Shown here piece after piece: positions 22,563 to 32,018 of a stretch of DNA of 53,886 nucleotides. The translations under genes and the position numbers were made by a program. This stretch comes from Candidatus Poribacteria bacterium (lineage in GTDB: Bacteria > Poribacteria > WGA-4E > WGA-3G). Location: positions 1 through 53,886 of the forward strand of contig JAJDXV010000052.1 in NCBI GenBank assembly GCA_022823085.1, written 5' to 3'. The notes beneath the pieces were generated by a model. The model was not told where the DNA came from, made no database searches, and was given only the letters and a program-made list of their open reading frames with translations. Each line of letters begins with the position of its first letter. Within the stretch, counting starts at the first letter, position 1.

Positions 22563-25172
22563 ATGAAAATAGAAGACGATGCGCAATTGATTAAACGTAT
22601 TTTATCGGGTGATGATTCGGCATTCAATACGTTAGTCCAAAAGTACCAAAAAGGCGTTCACGCGCTCGCGTGGCGGAAGATCGGCGATTTTCATTATGCT
22701 GAAGAGATTACCCAAGACACCTTCTTACAAGCATACAAAAATCTCTCTACACTCGCGAACCCTGACCAATTTGCTGGATGGCTCTATGTTATCGCCAATC
22801 GACGCTGCATTGATTGGCAGCGAAAGCAGAAATTTGTGACACAATCCCTGCAAGAGGTGTCTGTGCAAGAAATAGAAGCATCCGCATACAGGCGTTATAT
22901 ATCAGAAAAACGAGAGACAGCCTCCAGAGAGCGTCGTTACGAAATCGTTGAGAAAATTTTGGAAAGGCTCCCAGAGAGTGAACGCACGGTTGTCACGCTC
23001 CACTATCTCGGCGAAATGACAGCAAAGGAAATTGGCAAATTCTTGGGGGTTTCTGTAGGGACGATTGATAGTCGTCTCCATCGGGCACGAAAACGTTTGA
23101 AAAACAGTGAAGAACTTTTGGTCCAAGAAGTACTTGAGGGCGTACACCTATCGGCGCATATAAGTCAGAACATTATGCAGGAAGTTGCTGACCTGAAACC
23201 GACACCCGATCCAGCGCAAAGTCCTCTGGTACCGTGGGCGGCTTTGGGCGCGACGGCAGTGTTCATTGCTTTATTGCTTGGTGGCAGCAATCAATACCTC
23301 ATGCGTTTTCAACCGCCTTATAGTTTCGAGGCAGAATCCGAACCCACCATCGAAATTATTGATGTCCCTGCCGTTTTCGAGTTTAACGCAAAACCCGCTG
23401 CGCGAAATCAAGCTGGGCAAGTTAGCGCGATGAATAAAAAGAACAGTGCCGGCTCAGAGGTGTCTGAGAAGGTCTCAACATCCAATGCGTTGGCATCTTC
23501 AGAAGACGTTGAGACGTGGATGCCAGATCCAAACTTGCGTGCCGCAGTTCGCGAAGCACTTGGGATCCCGGATGATGATCCACTGACGCAATTGGACATG
23601 GAACAATTGACTGCATTGAGTGCCGAAGAGCGTCAGATAACAAGTCTTATAGGATTGGAGTATGCAGCGCATTTGACAAGCGCGCTGCTTGAAGGCAATC
23701 CTATCTCAGACCTTTCACCTTTAGCAGGTCTCGTCCAATTGCGAATGCTGAATATGGCAGTCTGTCGGATTTCAGATATTCGTCCGCTGGCAAATTTGAC
23801 GCGCTTGGAGAGTCTTCACCTTCATGCCAATCAAATTGAAAACATTACACCGATCGCAAATTTAACAAGGCTCACGGATTTGTGGTTGGCTAACAATCAC
23901 ATTACGGATGTCCGTCCACTTGAAAATCTAACGCGGCTGGAAGAATTACGGATTCACGGAAATTCGGTTGTGGATTACAGCCCGCTTGGTGCCCTTTCCC
24001 TTGTCAACTTCCACTATGATGAAATTTGCGAATCACCGGGACTTCCAATTCAAGCGCGAATCCAAAACCGGAGTTTTCCTTCTACTTTCAGAGCGTGGGG
24101 GCGCATATTAAACCGGCCTGCATTATCTTATGAAGCCCAATTAGCACATCACGATCTATCTTGGAGTCCCGAATTTGGCTTACGTTTCCGAAGAACGGTG
24201 CACGGATTTAATCTATCTGGAAGTTTGGTGGCGACTCGAAAACGGCGTGATGCCTTGATCGAGAAGAACCGAGATAAGATTTTCATTCTCGATATTCCCA
24301 TGAGGAGAGCAGATCCTGATTCACCTCTTTATAAAGCCGTGTATGACGATGATTTTCCTTGGATAAGAGATGCAGCGGGAAACAGAGTTTCAGGAAGTGG
24401 TGATGAGGGGGCAGCGTTCTTAATCGATTTTACACATCCTGACGTGCAGGACATAATTGTTCAACAAGCAGTTGCTGTTAAAAAGTGTGGACTTTACGAT
24501 GGTATTTATATCGGCTCATGGAACGAGGATGGGCCAGTTCTTAAGGGGCATCGGGCGTTGGAAGCGGAGCAGCAGGCGCGATCAGTGATTCTGAGACGTA
24601 TCCGCGCCGAGGTTGGAGATGATTTCCTAATAATCGTCAATTCGGGACATCTTAAACCGATGCAGGCAGCGCCTTACATCAATGGGCTCTTTATGCAAAG
24701 TGGTTCCAGTTACGAGGAGTTGATGGAGATCGAAAGCACGCTATCTTGGGCAGAGGAAAACCTCCGTTCACCACAGGTTAATTGTCTCAAAGGTTGGGGT
24801 GTTGAAACCGAAGTGCCAGAGAGTGCAACGAATCTCCGTTGGATGCGCGCATTTACGACAATGGGCCTGACACACTCCAATGGCTATGTGTTGTACACCG
24901 CAAATCATCACGGTATCCATTGGCATGCGTTCTGGGATGCACCGCTGGGTAAACCTGTTGGTGAGAAGGCACAGCTATACGAAAACCGCGAGGGCCTATT
25001 TATTCGCAAGTTCACGAATGGCTGGGCAGTCTACAATCGGAGCGGACAGGCACAGATTATAGCATTATCGGAGATCACAACCGGAGTCGGGCGTGGTATC
25101 ACGGCACGTTGGCACACCGTTCCGGATTTGGATGGCGAGATTTTCTTAAAAAAGATGATCGACAACGAATAA
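22563..25172 (+). CDS. ECF sigma factor fused to a membrane helix, LRRs and a glycosidase-like domain
   Basis: An 869-residue multidomain protein. Residues 8-90 are sigma region 2 (DDSAFNTLVQKY, AEEITQDTFLQAYKNL, FAGWLYVIANRRCIDWQR) and 125-180 are region 4 (LPESERTVVTLHYLGEMTAK, GVSVGTIDSRLHRARKRL). A single membrane helix lies at 221-241 (PWAALGATAVFIALLLGG). A low-complexity linker to residue 317 leads to LRRs of the internalin-like NPISDLSPLAGL type (318-480). The last 380 residues look like a TIM-barrel glycosidase-like domain (FILDIPMRRADPD, GLYDGIYIGSWNEDG, DFLIIVNSGHLKPM). The sigma domain would be cytoplasmic and the rest outside. Both sigma regions look intact. A ribosome binding site is not obvious. 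The LRR/dockerin gene starts 15 bases downstream. Confidence 0.85.
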   Translation: MKIEDDAQLIKRILSGDDSAFNTLVQKYQKGVHALAWRKIGDFHYAEEITQDTFLQAYKNLSTLANPDQFAGWLYVIANRRCIDWQRKQKFVTQSLQEVSVQEIEASAYRRYISEKRETASRERRYEIVEKILERLPESERTVVTLHYLGEMTAKEIGKFLGVSVGTIDSRLHRARKRLKNSEELLVQEVLEGVHLSAHISQNIMQEVADLKPTPDPAQSPLVPWAALGATAVFIALLLGGSNQYLMRFQPPYSFEAESEPTIEIIDVPAVFEFNAKPAARNQAGQVSAMNKKNSAGSEVSEKVSTSNALASSEDVETWMPDPNLRAAVREALGIPDDDPLTQLDMEQLTALSAEERQITSLIGLEYAAHLTSALLEGNPISDLSPLAGLVQLRMLNMAVCRISDIRPLANLTRLESLHLHANQIENITPIANLTRLTDLWLANNHITDVRPLENLTRLEELRIHGNSVVDYSPLGALSLVNFHYDEICESPGLPIQARIQNRSFPSTFRAWGRILNRPALSYEAQLAHHDLSWSPEFGLRFRRTVHGFNLSGSLVATRKRRDALIEKNRDKIFILDIPMRRADPDSPLYKAVYDDDFPWIRDAAGNRVSGSGDEGAAFLIDFTHPDVQDIIVQQAVAVKKCGLYDGIYIGSWNEDGPVLKGHRALEAEQQARSVILRRIRAEVGDDFLIIVNSGHLKPMQAAPYINGLFMQSGSSYEELMEIESTLSWAEENLRSPQVNCLKGWGVETEVPESATNLRWMRAFTTMGLTHSNGYVLYTANHHGIHWHAFWDAPLGKPVGEKAQLYENREGLFIRKFTNGWAVYNRSGQAQIIALSEITTGVGRGITARWHTVPDLDGEIFLKKMIDNE

Positions 25173-25187
25173 AGGAGATAAAACGAA

Positions 25188-27470
25188 ATGCAACTCGCTA
25201 AAAAGCGACACATTTTCATTAGCACACTCACACTTTATGCGGTGCTTTTCTTGATTCCACTGACGACAGTGGCACAAACTGTTAGTATTCCCGATGCGAA
25301 CCTTCGCGAGGTAATCAATGAGACACTCAACAGAGTACCGACTGCCCAGATTACTGTGGAAGATATGCGCGCACTCAGGGAGCTTCGGGCAGAAAACAGA
25401 GATATTCAGGATTTGAAGGGACTCGAAGCCGCCACGAACCTCGAATCTCTTAGGATTAATGACAATTCGATATCCGACCTATCGCCACTTGCAGTATTGA
25501 TTAAACTGCGCGACGTGCGTATACGATGTAACAACATATCTGACATATCCCCCCTCTCAGGATTAATCAACTTGAGTTGGTTAGATATTAGTAAAAACCA
25601 GATAGATGACCTATCGCCGGTCATGGGATTGGCGAACTTACGGGGCATAATTGTTAACGAGAACGATATAATAGATTTATCACCCCTTGCAAGATTAATA
25701 AAGCTTGAACAGATCGGGGCGAGTGAGATTCCTGTTGCGGATCTCGCGCCGCTTGCGGGATTAATCAACTTACAACATTATCGCTCTTGGGGGTCACCTA
25801 TACGCAATCTTGACGCTTTGGCAGAATTACCGAAATTGCAGGATATAAATATTTGCGGAGGTGAATTGTCGGACATCTCTGCTTTGGGAAAAATAACAGG
25901 TTTACGGGAGCTCTATCTTGCAGGGAACGCTATATCAGACATCTCAGCATTGGCGAATTTAAAGGGGTTGACACGTCTGAACCTTAAGCACAACGAGGTC
26001 TCCGATCTGTCTCCACTTGCGGGATTAAAAGAATTGACGTGGATAGACCTCCGCGATAATCAAATTTTAGATGTTTCGCCACTAGGAACGGTGGATAACC
26101 TAACATGGCTTGAGCTCAGTGAAAACAAGATAAAGGATGTGTCCGCGCTCACTGCTTTGCGAAACTTGGCGTTTTTATGGCTGGGTGGCAATATGCTAAC
26201 AGACGCGTCTATTTTGGAAAGATTCTCAGCGAATACATCTATCTTCTACTCGGATTTTGTTAGTGTACCTATGCCACCCGCGGGTCCGAAAATAGAGGGC
26301 CCCTGGCTATGGGTCGTTGTCCCAGGGCCGGGTGTTGGTGACACAGACCTGCTCTCAAAAGCGAGCGGCGGTGCCGTAACGGAGGTGAAAGTCTCCACTT
26401 TTGGGGCAAAAGAGGGCAAAGCGGTTGACGATAAGAAGTGGAGCGAGTGGACGGCTCACACGCTCTCGCCTACCAGTGCCAACAATATCGACGAAATGGC
26501 AGTGGACCTTGGTTGGGACATAGGGGCGGCGGGATATAATAAGCATGTCGTCTACGGTTGTGTCACGTTGAATGCGCCGCGTCAACAGGACACCACGATG
26601 CTCGTCGGCAGCAATGACGGGGTCAAGGTTTGGCTCAACGGTGAATTGGTTCACTACAATCCTGTCATCCGATTCGCAGATGATTATCAGGACGCATTCC
26701 CGGTCACTTTGAAGCAGGGCGATAATGTGTTATTGGTCGCTATTGACAATCACAACGATGGCGGGTTTAGCGGTTTCTTTGGTTTTGCCGAAGCCGCAGA
26801 CTATACGGTGAACCATCCGAATAAAAGAATTGTGGTCAAAATTCCCACTTATGATGTAAACGAAGATGGGATCACAGATATTTCTGACCTCATTTTGGTC
26901 GCAGGGGGCCTCGGGAGCGAGAACGCCGCCAACGCACGGACGGACGTAAATGGCGACGGGGTTGTCAATATCCTTGACCTCAACGTTGTGGCAAAACATC
27001 TCGGTGAACTTAGCGGAATCGCTGCTGCACCTGCCACACTCGTTATTGGGGATATTGCATTAGATCCGGTGATGATACGGGCATGGATTGCGCAAGCAGA
27101 GATTGAAGATGACGGCTCGCTCACTTTCCAGCGAGGGATAACTAACCTCCAGCAGCTTTTAACATTGTTGGTTCCCGAAAGGACAGCGTTATTGCCAAAC
27201 TATCCGAATCCGTTTAACCCAGAGACGTGGATACCGTATCAACTCGCTGAATCTGCTGATGTCAGACTGTGTATCTATGCGACGAATGGGGTATTGGTGC
27301 GGACATTGGCTTTAGGACATCAACATGCTGGTACTTACCAAAACCGTAGTCAAGCAGCATATTGGGATGGACACAATGAAGTCGGTGAACCCGTTGCAAG
27401 CGGTGTCTATTTCTACACCCTCATCGCAGGCGATTTTAAAGCTACGCGCAAAATGATCATAAGGAAGTGA
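25188..27470 (+). CDS. secreted LRR protein with type I dockerin and sorting domain
   Basis: A 760-residue secreted protein. The signal peptide is residues 1-30 (LFLIPLTTVAQ). Residues 60-350 hold about thirteen 22-residue internalin-like LRRs (SDLSPLAGLKELTWIDLRDN). Residues 370-535 form a beta-sandwich resembling sugar-binding/PA14-like modules (MLVGSNDGVKVWLNGELVHY). Residues 555-607 are a duplicated calcium-binding type I dockerin: YDVNEDGITDISDLILVAGG and TDVNGDGVVNILDLNVVAKH. Residues 680-760 are the NYPNPFNPETWIPYQL sorting domain. A ribosome binding site AAAGGAG lies before the ATG. It follows the sigma-LRR gene by 15 bases and precedes the cohesin gene by 7, so the three are probably one operon. 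Confidence 0.85.
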   Translation: MQLAKKRHIFISTLTLYAVLFLIPLTTVAQTVSIPDANLREVINETLNRVPTAQITVEDMRALRELRAENRDIQDLKGLEAATNLESLRINDNSISDLSPLAVLIKLRDVRIRCNNISDISPLSGLINLSWLDISKNQIDDLSPVMGLANLRGIIVNENDIIDLSPLARLIKLEQIGASEIPVADLAPLAGLINLQHYRSWGSPIRNLDALAELPKLQDINICGGELSDISALGKITGLRELYLAGNAISDISALANLKGLTRLNLKHNEVSDLSPLAGLKELTWIDLRDNQILDVSPLGTVDNLTWLELSENKIKDVSALTALRNLAFLWLGGNMLTDASILERFSANTSIFYSDFVSVPMPPAGPKIEGPWLWVVVPGPGVGDTDLLSKASGGAVTEVKVSTFGAKEGKAVDDKKWSEWTAHTLSPTSANNIDEMAVDLGWDIGAAGYNKHVVYGCVTLNAPRQQDTTMLVGSNDGVKVWLNGELVHYNPVIRFADDYQDAFPVTLKQGDNVLLVAIDNHNDGGFSGFFGFAEAADYTVNHPNKRIVVKIPTYDVNEDGITDISDLILVAGGLGSENAANARTDVNGDGVVNILDLNVVAKHLGELSGIAAAPATLVIGDIALDPVMIRAWIAQAEIEDDGSLTFQRGITNLQQLLTLLVPERTALLPNYPNPFNPETWIPYQLAESADVRLCIYATNGVLVRTLALGHQHAGTYQNRSQAAYWDGHNEVGEPVASGVYFYTLIAGDFKATRKMIIRK

Positions 27471-27477
27471 GATAAGC

Positions 27478-30400
27478 ATGAAAATTATCAAGTACTTCTC
27501 TCTGATAACCTTGATGTCCATCGGATTAGGATTTAGCAGGGTGTCCGCCCAACAGAATCTTGCAAAAGAGGTGCGTGCTATTTTTGAACAGAGCTGTCTC
27601 AGCTGTCACGGTCCCAGCGGTGCCTTTAAAAACGACCTTCTGATTGAATCGGCAGAGGACTTAATTACTTCCGGTGCAGTCGTCCAAGGAAAACCTGATG
27701 CCTCCAAACTCTATACACGGCTCCTTGAAGTCGATCCCACAAAACGGATGCCCCTCGGTGGACGATTGCCCTTCCCCCAAATCCAAAAAATTGAACAATG
27801 GATTCAAGCAGGAGCACCGGGTTGGGAGAGCCAGCACGATGTCAACTTCATTACGACCAATACGATGTTCACGGCTATCCAACGGCATCTGGAAACACTG
27901 TCTTTTTCTCATCGTCCGTATGCCCGTTATTTTTCAATGACGCACCTCTATAACGCGGGTGAAAGTCCAGAAAGGCTTAAGGATTATAGGGCTGCACTCT
28001 CGAAACTGGTGAACAGTCTCTCTTGGATGGAAAAAATTATCAATCCCGAACCTATTGATGCCCAAGAGACAATCTTCTACATTGACCTACGATATTATGA
28101 TTGGGATAGTCTCGATGTCTGGACACAACTTGAGAATATCTATCCTTATGACATCGAATATGATGCCGAGACGCAAGCCGGGCTCCATGGGAAACTAACG
28201 AACCTTCGCGAAGAGATGGCGTGTGAAGTGCCGTTTATCCATGTGGATTGGTTTCTTGCGACAGCCTCGCTGCCGCCGCTGTATCACGACATTCTGGATC
28301 TGCCAACAACCGATCGTGAACTTGAGAAGCAGCTGGGGATAGACGTTAAAGAGAACCGCCAGAGAACCATTGAAGGGAACCTCCAGGATGCCCCGGAGCA
28401 GCAGGTATTGCGTGCGGGGTTCAACAATTCCGGTGTGTCGAGTCATAATCGCGTTGTGGAACGGCACACATCTCCGTACGGCGCATATTGGAAAAGTTAC
28501 GACTTCGCGGGTAGTGCGGAAATACAGAATGTCTCTATCCATCCACTTACCTTTAGACATGATGGCGGTGAAGTCGTCTTCAATCTTCCCAACGGTTTAC
28601 AGGCGTACTATATCACGGATGCATCCGGGAATCGGATAGACGCGGCACCGATAGAGATCGTTCGCAACCCGGAGACAAGCGATCCGACTGTGCGGACAGG
28701 TCAATCGTGTATCGGTTGCCACGCAAAAGGGATACAACTGTTTGAGGATGAGGTCCGTGCAGTGACTGAGAAAAAGGAGGACCCGCCTTTTGACAAGGGG
28801 GAGGTGTTTCGTTTGTATGTCCCTCAGAACGAGATGGATGGGTACTTGCGTCAGGATACACAACGTTTCAAGGCGGCGCTTGAAGCGACAGGTAATGCGT
28901 TTGACGTTGATGGCACAGAGCCCGTTCAGTTTCTCTCTGAAAGGTTTAAAGATCCGTTGAATGCTGCTCACGCTGCGGCGGCTGTCGGCTTAGAAACAGA
29001 GGTGCTGCGTGATAAGATAGAGAAGAACTCCAGTTTACAGAACGGGCTGGCGAATCTACTGATTGATGGTGGCACGGTGAAACGTGACGCGTGGACATCA
29101 AACTTTGAGGCAGTCGTTACTTGCTTATACGGTGATGATTGCGTGACACCATTCACGCTGATTCCCGACGTGAATCTGCATGCAGCGATTGCTGAAGAAC
29201 TCGGCAAGGCTCCGGATGGCGTAATTACGAAGGCGGATCTCGCGAGGTTGACGCAGCTTGAAGCCAATGAAGCCGACATAAATAGTTTGACAGGACTCGA
29301 GCATGCGAAAAATTTGGAACGGATAGTGTTTCGGCACAATGCAATATCGGATTTATCGCCGTTGGCGGAGTTAACGCGCCTGAAGGCAATCTATTTGGAT
29401 GGGAATAGGATAACCGATGTCTCGCCGCTTGAACACTTGACTAATGTGGATGTGCTGGGGCTTGCAGGGAATGTCATTACCGATTTATCGTCACTGAAAG
29501 GGTTCGTGTGGTTGAACTCGATAGGGATTTCGGACAATCCTGTTGACGACGTGTCGCCGCTTGCCGGAATATTTCGTTTGAGAAACTTAAACGCTACACG
29601 CACTGACATTTCAGATTTCTCTCCATTAGCAAAGTTGCCCATACTTGAAGAGATAGTATTTGGCGGCTACAAGTCGGTAACTACACTCCCGTCTCTAAAA
29701 GGATTAAAAACACTGAGAAGTTTGAAAATTATAGGCACCAGTATCTCGGATATTTCTGGTTTATCGGAGCTAACGCAATTGACAACATTAGCACTCAACG
29801 ATAACGCGATAAAAGATGTGTCCCCTTTGGCAGCGTTAGCAGATTTGAAAGAATTGAATCTGAGCAAGAACGACGTTTCAGATGTGTCGCCACTCGCAGG
29901 ATTAACCAACTTGGAGCGATTAGACCTCCGTCATAATAGAATATCAGATTTTTCGCCTTTGGAAGGGTTGTCCGAGAACACAATTGTTCAATCCGGAGGG
30001 AACCTGGGTACTTTCCAACAAGCAGCTCCGAAGATAACGGGCCCGTGGTTATGGATGATTGCGCCCACAGAAGGAAGAAAGGGGGCAGATGCTGCTGCTT
30101 CTGGAAGAGATTTTTTAGCACAAATGAGCAAGGGTAGTGTAACAGAGAAAAAAATCGCTACCGACGGCGCAATTGTGGGGGACCCTGTTGGTGACAAGGT
30201 GTGGACCAGTGCGGAAATATCGGCGACAGCGAGCAATAACCTGAATAACATGGCAAATGATACCGGCTTGGGATCCGGCGATATAGATCATCATGTTGCT
30301 TACGGATCGATCGCTTTGGATTCGCCACGGGAGCAAGAAACGCAGATGTTCGTCGGGAGTGACGATGCGGTCAAAGTTTGGCTCAATGGAGCGTTGGTAC

Positions 30401-31293
30401 ACAACCATCCTACAAATCGGGGGGCTGATGATTACCAAGATCAATTCGCAGTCACTCTGAAAGCGGGGACGAACATCTTGTTAGTTGCAGTTTATGAAGG
30501 TATGGGCGGTTGGACCGGCTTTTTCGGGTTTAAAGCTGGCACCGAATATACAGTGTCAGTACCTGGATTCTTGATTTCCACGGATACTCAGCGGATTGCG
30601 GTCGGCACAACGTTTACTGTCCACCTCAAGGCAGAGAAGCTCGCCGATTTAGCCGGTTGGCAAACCGATATTACTTTTGATCCCACCGTGCTGAAAGCAG
30701 ACAAAGTTAGCGAAGGGGATTTTCTTAAACAGGCGGGCGGAAGTACCCACTTTAAAGTCACGATTCCAGACAAGCAAGGCAAGATTACCGATTGTTTTGG
30801 CGTGCGCACTTCAGAAGGTGGGGCCAGGGGTCAAGGCACCCTCCTTTCGATCCAGTTCACTGTACTTGCAGAGGGATGGACGTACGTGACGCTCCGTGAT
30901 TTTAAAGCCGTTTCCAGTACCACTAAACCGATTGATTCTCCACCTATTGAAATACTCATTGTTGTCGAAGGACAACCTAATGCACCAACGCTTGTTCCAG
31001 AAGACACGACTGTGTTCCACAACTATCCAAATCCGTTCAACCCAGAGACATGGATACCTTATCAATTGGAGCAACCGGCGGACGTGAAAATTGCTATCTA
31101 TGCTGCGAATGGGCAGTTAGTTCGTTTGCTAAATTTAGGACATCAGGCTGCGGGGTATTACATAGGTAAACATCGTGCAGCGCATTGGGATGGCAAAAAC
31201 ACTGTTGGCGAACCCGTCGCAAGCGGTGTCTATTTTTATCAATTGCAGGCAGACAATTTATCATTCCTACGAAAGATGGTTATCCTGAAATAG
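27478..31293 (+). CDS. secreted di-haem cytochrome / LRR protein with cohesin-like and sorting domains
   Basis: A 1271-residue exported protein. Signal peptide residues 1-24. A cytochrome c-like region follows, with two CxxCH haem motifs, Cys40-LSC-His44 and Cys411-IGC-His415, spanning roughly 28-530. Residues 565-835 are internalin-like LRRs (LSPLAELTRLKAIYLDGN). Residues 850-1020 are a beta-sandwich paralogous to that in the preceding protein (MFVGSDDAVKVWLNGALVHN). Residues 1030-1165 match the cohesin pattern (VGTTFTVHLKAEKL, AGWQTDITFDPTVLKADKVS, GTLLSIQFTVLAEG). Residues 1181-1271 are the sorting domain. It is the last gene of the likely three-gene operon. The combination of cytochrome, LRR and cohesin in one chain is unusual. 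Confidence 0.82.
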   Translation: MKIIKYFSLITLMSIGLGFSRVSAQQNLAKEVRAIFEQSCLSCHGPSGAFKNDLLIESAEDLITSGAVVQGKPDASKLYTRLLEVDPTKRMPLGGRLPFPQIQKIEQWIQAGAPGWESQHDVNFITTNTMFTAIQRHLETLSFSHRPYARYFSMTHLYNAGESPERLKDYRAALSKLVNSLSWMEKIINPEPIDAQETIFYIDLRYYDWDSLDVWTQLENIYPYDIEYDAETQAGLHGKLTNLREEMACEVPFIHVDWFLATASLPPLYHDILDLPTTDRELEKQLGIDVKENRQRTIEGNLQDAPEQQVLRAGFNNSGVSSHNRVVERHTSPYGAYWKSYDFAGSAEIQNVSIHPLTFRHDGGEVVFNLPNGLQAYYITDASGNRIDAAPIEIVRNPETSDPTVRTGQSCIGCHAKGIQLFEDEVRAVTEKKEDPPFDKGEVFRLYVPQNEMDGYLRQDTQRFKAALEATGNAFDVDGTEPVQFLSERFKDPLNAAHAAAAVGLETEVLRDKIEKNSSLQNGLANLLIDGGTVKRDAWTSNFEAVVTCLYGDDCVTPFTLIPDVNLHAAIAEELGKAPDGVITKADLARLTQLEANEADINSLTGLEHAKNLERIVFRHNAISDLSPLAELTRLKAIYLDGNRITDVSPLEHLTNVDVLGLAGNVITDLSSLKGFVWLNSIGISDNPVDDVSPLAGIFRLRNLNATRTDISDFSPLAKLPILEEIVFGGYKSVTTLPSLKGLKTLRSLKIIGTSISDISGLSELTQLTTLALNDNAIKDVSPLAALADLKELNLSKNDVSDVSPLAGLTNLERLDLRHNRISDFSPLEGLSENTIVQSGGNLGTFQQAAPKITGPWLWMIAPTEGRKGADAAASGRDFLAQMSKGSVTEKKIATDGAIVGDPVGDKVWTSAEISATASNNLNNMANDTGLGSGDIDHHVAYGSIALDSPREQETQMFVGSDDAVKVWLNGALVHNHPTNRGADDYQDQFAVTLKAGTNILLVAVYEGMGGWTGFFGFKAGTEYTVSVPGFLISTDTQRIAVGTTFTVHLKAEKLADLAGWQTDITFDPTVLKADKVSEGDFLKQAGGSTHFKVTIPDKQGKITDCFGVRTSEGGARGQGTLLSIQFTVLAEGWTYVTLRDFKAVSSTTKPIDSPPIEILIVVEGQPNAPTLVPEDTTVFHNYPNPFNPETWIPYQLEQPADVKIAIYAANGQLVRLLNLGHQAAGYYIGKHRAAHWDGKNTVGEPVASGVYFYQLQADNLSFLRKMVILK

Positions 31294-31339
31294 TATCAAA
31301 TGATTTTTTTATATTCCTTGCGGTTCGTTGTGGTTATTT

Positions 31340-31392
31340 TCGTCCCTTGAGCCCCCTAAATCCGCCTTATCAGTCGGACTTTAAGATAGGTG
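31340..31392. repeat. degenerate CCCCTGATAAGGGG repeat, copy 3
   Basis: On the minus strand the sequence CTTAAAGTCCGACTGATAAG, then GCGGATTTAGGGGGCTCAAG, aligns with the interior of the MITE at 7182-7220. It is a weathered intergenic copy after the cohesin gene. Confidence 0.6.
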
Positions 31393-31393
31393 C

Positions 31394-31984
31394 CTATTCT
31401 TTCCACCGTTGGATCAGTTTTGTATCTATGCCGAACTGATCCAAAATTTTTGTCACAACGAAGTTCAGCAGATCGTCAACGTTTTTGGGGAAGTGGTAGA
31501 ACCCCGGCATTGCTGGTAACACACAGACCCCTATATGCGACAACTTAAGCATATTTTCCAGATGAATCGAACTTAACGGAGTCTCGCGCGGCACCAACAC
31601 GAGTTTACGTCGCTCCTTAATACACACATCCGCAGCGCGTTGGATAAGGTTACGTGAGATACCACCAGCAATAGAAGCGATGCTCCCCATGCTACACGGC
31701 ACAACAATCATCCCCTCAGTACGAAAAGAGCCACTGGCAATCGGTGCAGCGATGTCCGATTCGTGATGGTAAATAACCCGCGGCGAGGAGACACCAATAA
31801 GCGATTCTAATTCAAAATTATTGAGGTCTATCTCAATCTGAAGTTCCTCTGACAGTGCACGCGCACCCGATGCAGAGATCGTCAAATGTACCTCTATAGC
31901 CTCATGTTCCGCGAGGACTTCAAGCAGGCGAATCGCATAGACCCCCGCACTCGCACCTGTTATGCCAACAATCAATCGTTTCAA
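31394..31984 (-). CDS. ubiX: flavin prenyltransferase UbiX
   Basis: A 196-residue UbiX/Pad1-type flavin prenyltransferase. It makes prenylated FMN, the cofactor of UbiD-type decarboxylases. The N-terminal FMN-binding motif is IVGITGASAGVYAIRLLE. Other family motifs are ISASGARAL, PIASGSF, VVPCSMGSIASIAGGI and LVLVPRETPLSSIHLENML. The length is standard. No ubiD is adjacent in this window, so the partner decarboxylase must be elsewhere. The start at 31984 follows directly from the ATG before KRLIVGI. A TAGGACTTACGCA-family MITE sits 35 bases upstream and may have separated it from its original promoter. Confidence 0.93.
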   Translation of the reverse strand: MKRLIVGITGASAGVYAIRLLEVLAEHEAIEVHLTISASGARALSEELQIEIDLNNFELESLIGVSSPRVIYHHESDIAAPIASGSFRTEGMIVVPCSMGSIASIAGGISRNLIQRAADVCIKERRKLVLVPRETPLSSIHLENMLKLSHIGVCVLPAMPGFYHFPKNVDDLLNFVVTKILDQFGIDTKLIQRWKE

Positions 31985-32018
31985 TTATTTAAATACTCCT
32001 GAGAGAAAGTTATACCTA

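Noticed and set aside
25400..26260. LRR coding repeats considered as a CRISPR or DNA tandem array
   Set aside because: The 66-base periodicity is protein-level, with strongly diverged DNA between units and no spacer structure. No CRISPR array was seen anywhere in the window.
29795..30444. Minus-strand frames of 87-109 codons within the cytochrome/LRR gene
   Set aside because: Antisense shadows created by the codon pattern of the LRR repeats; no start signals or family resemblance.
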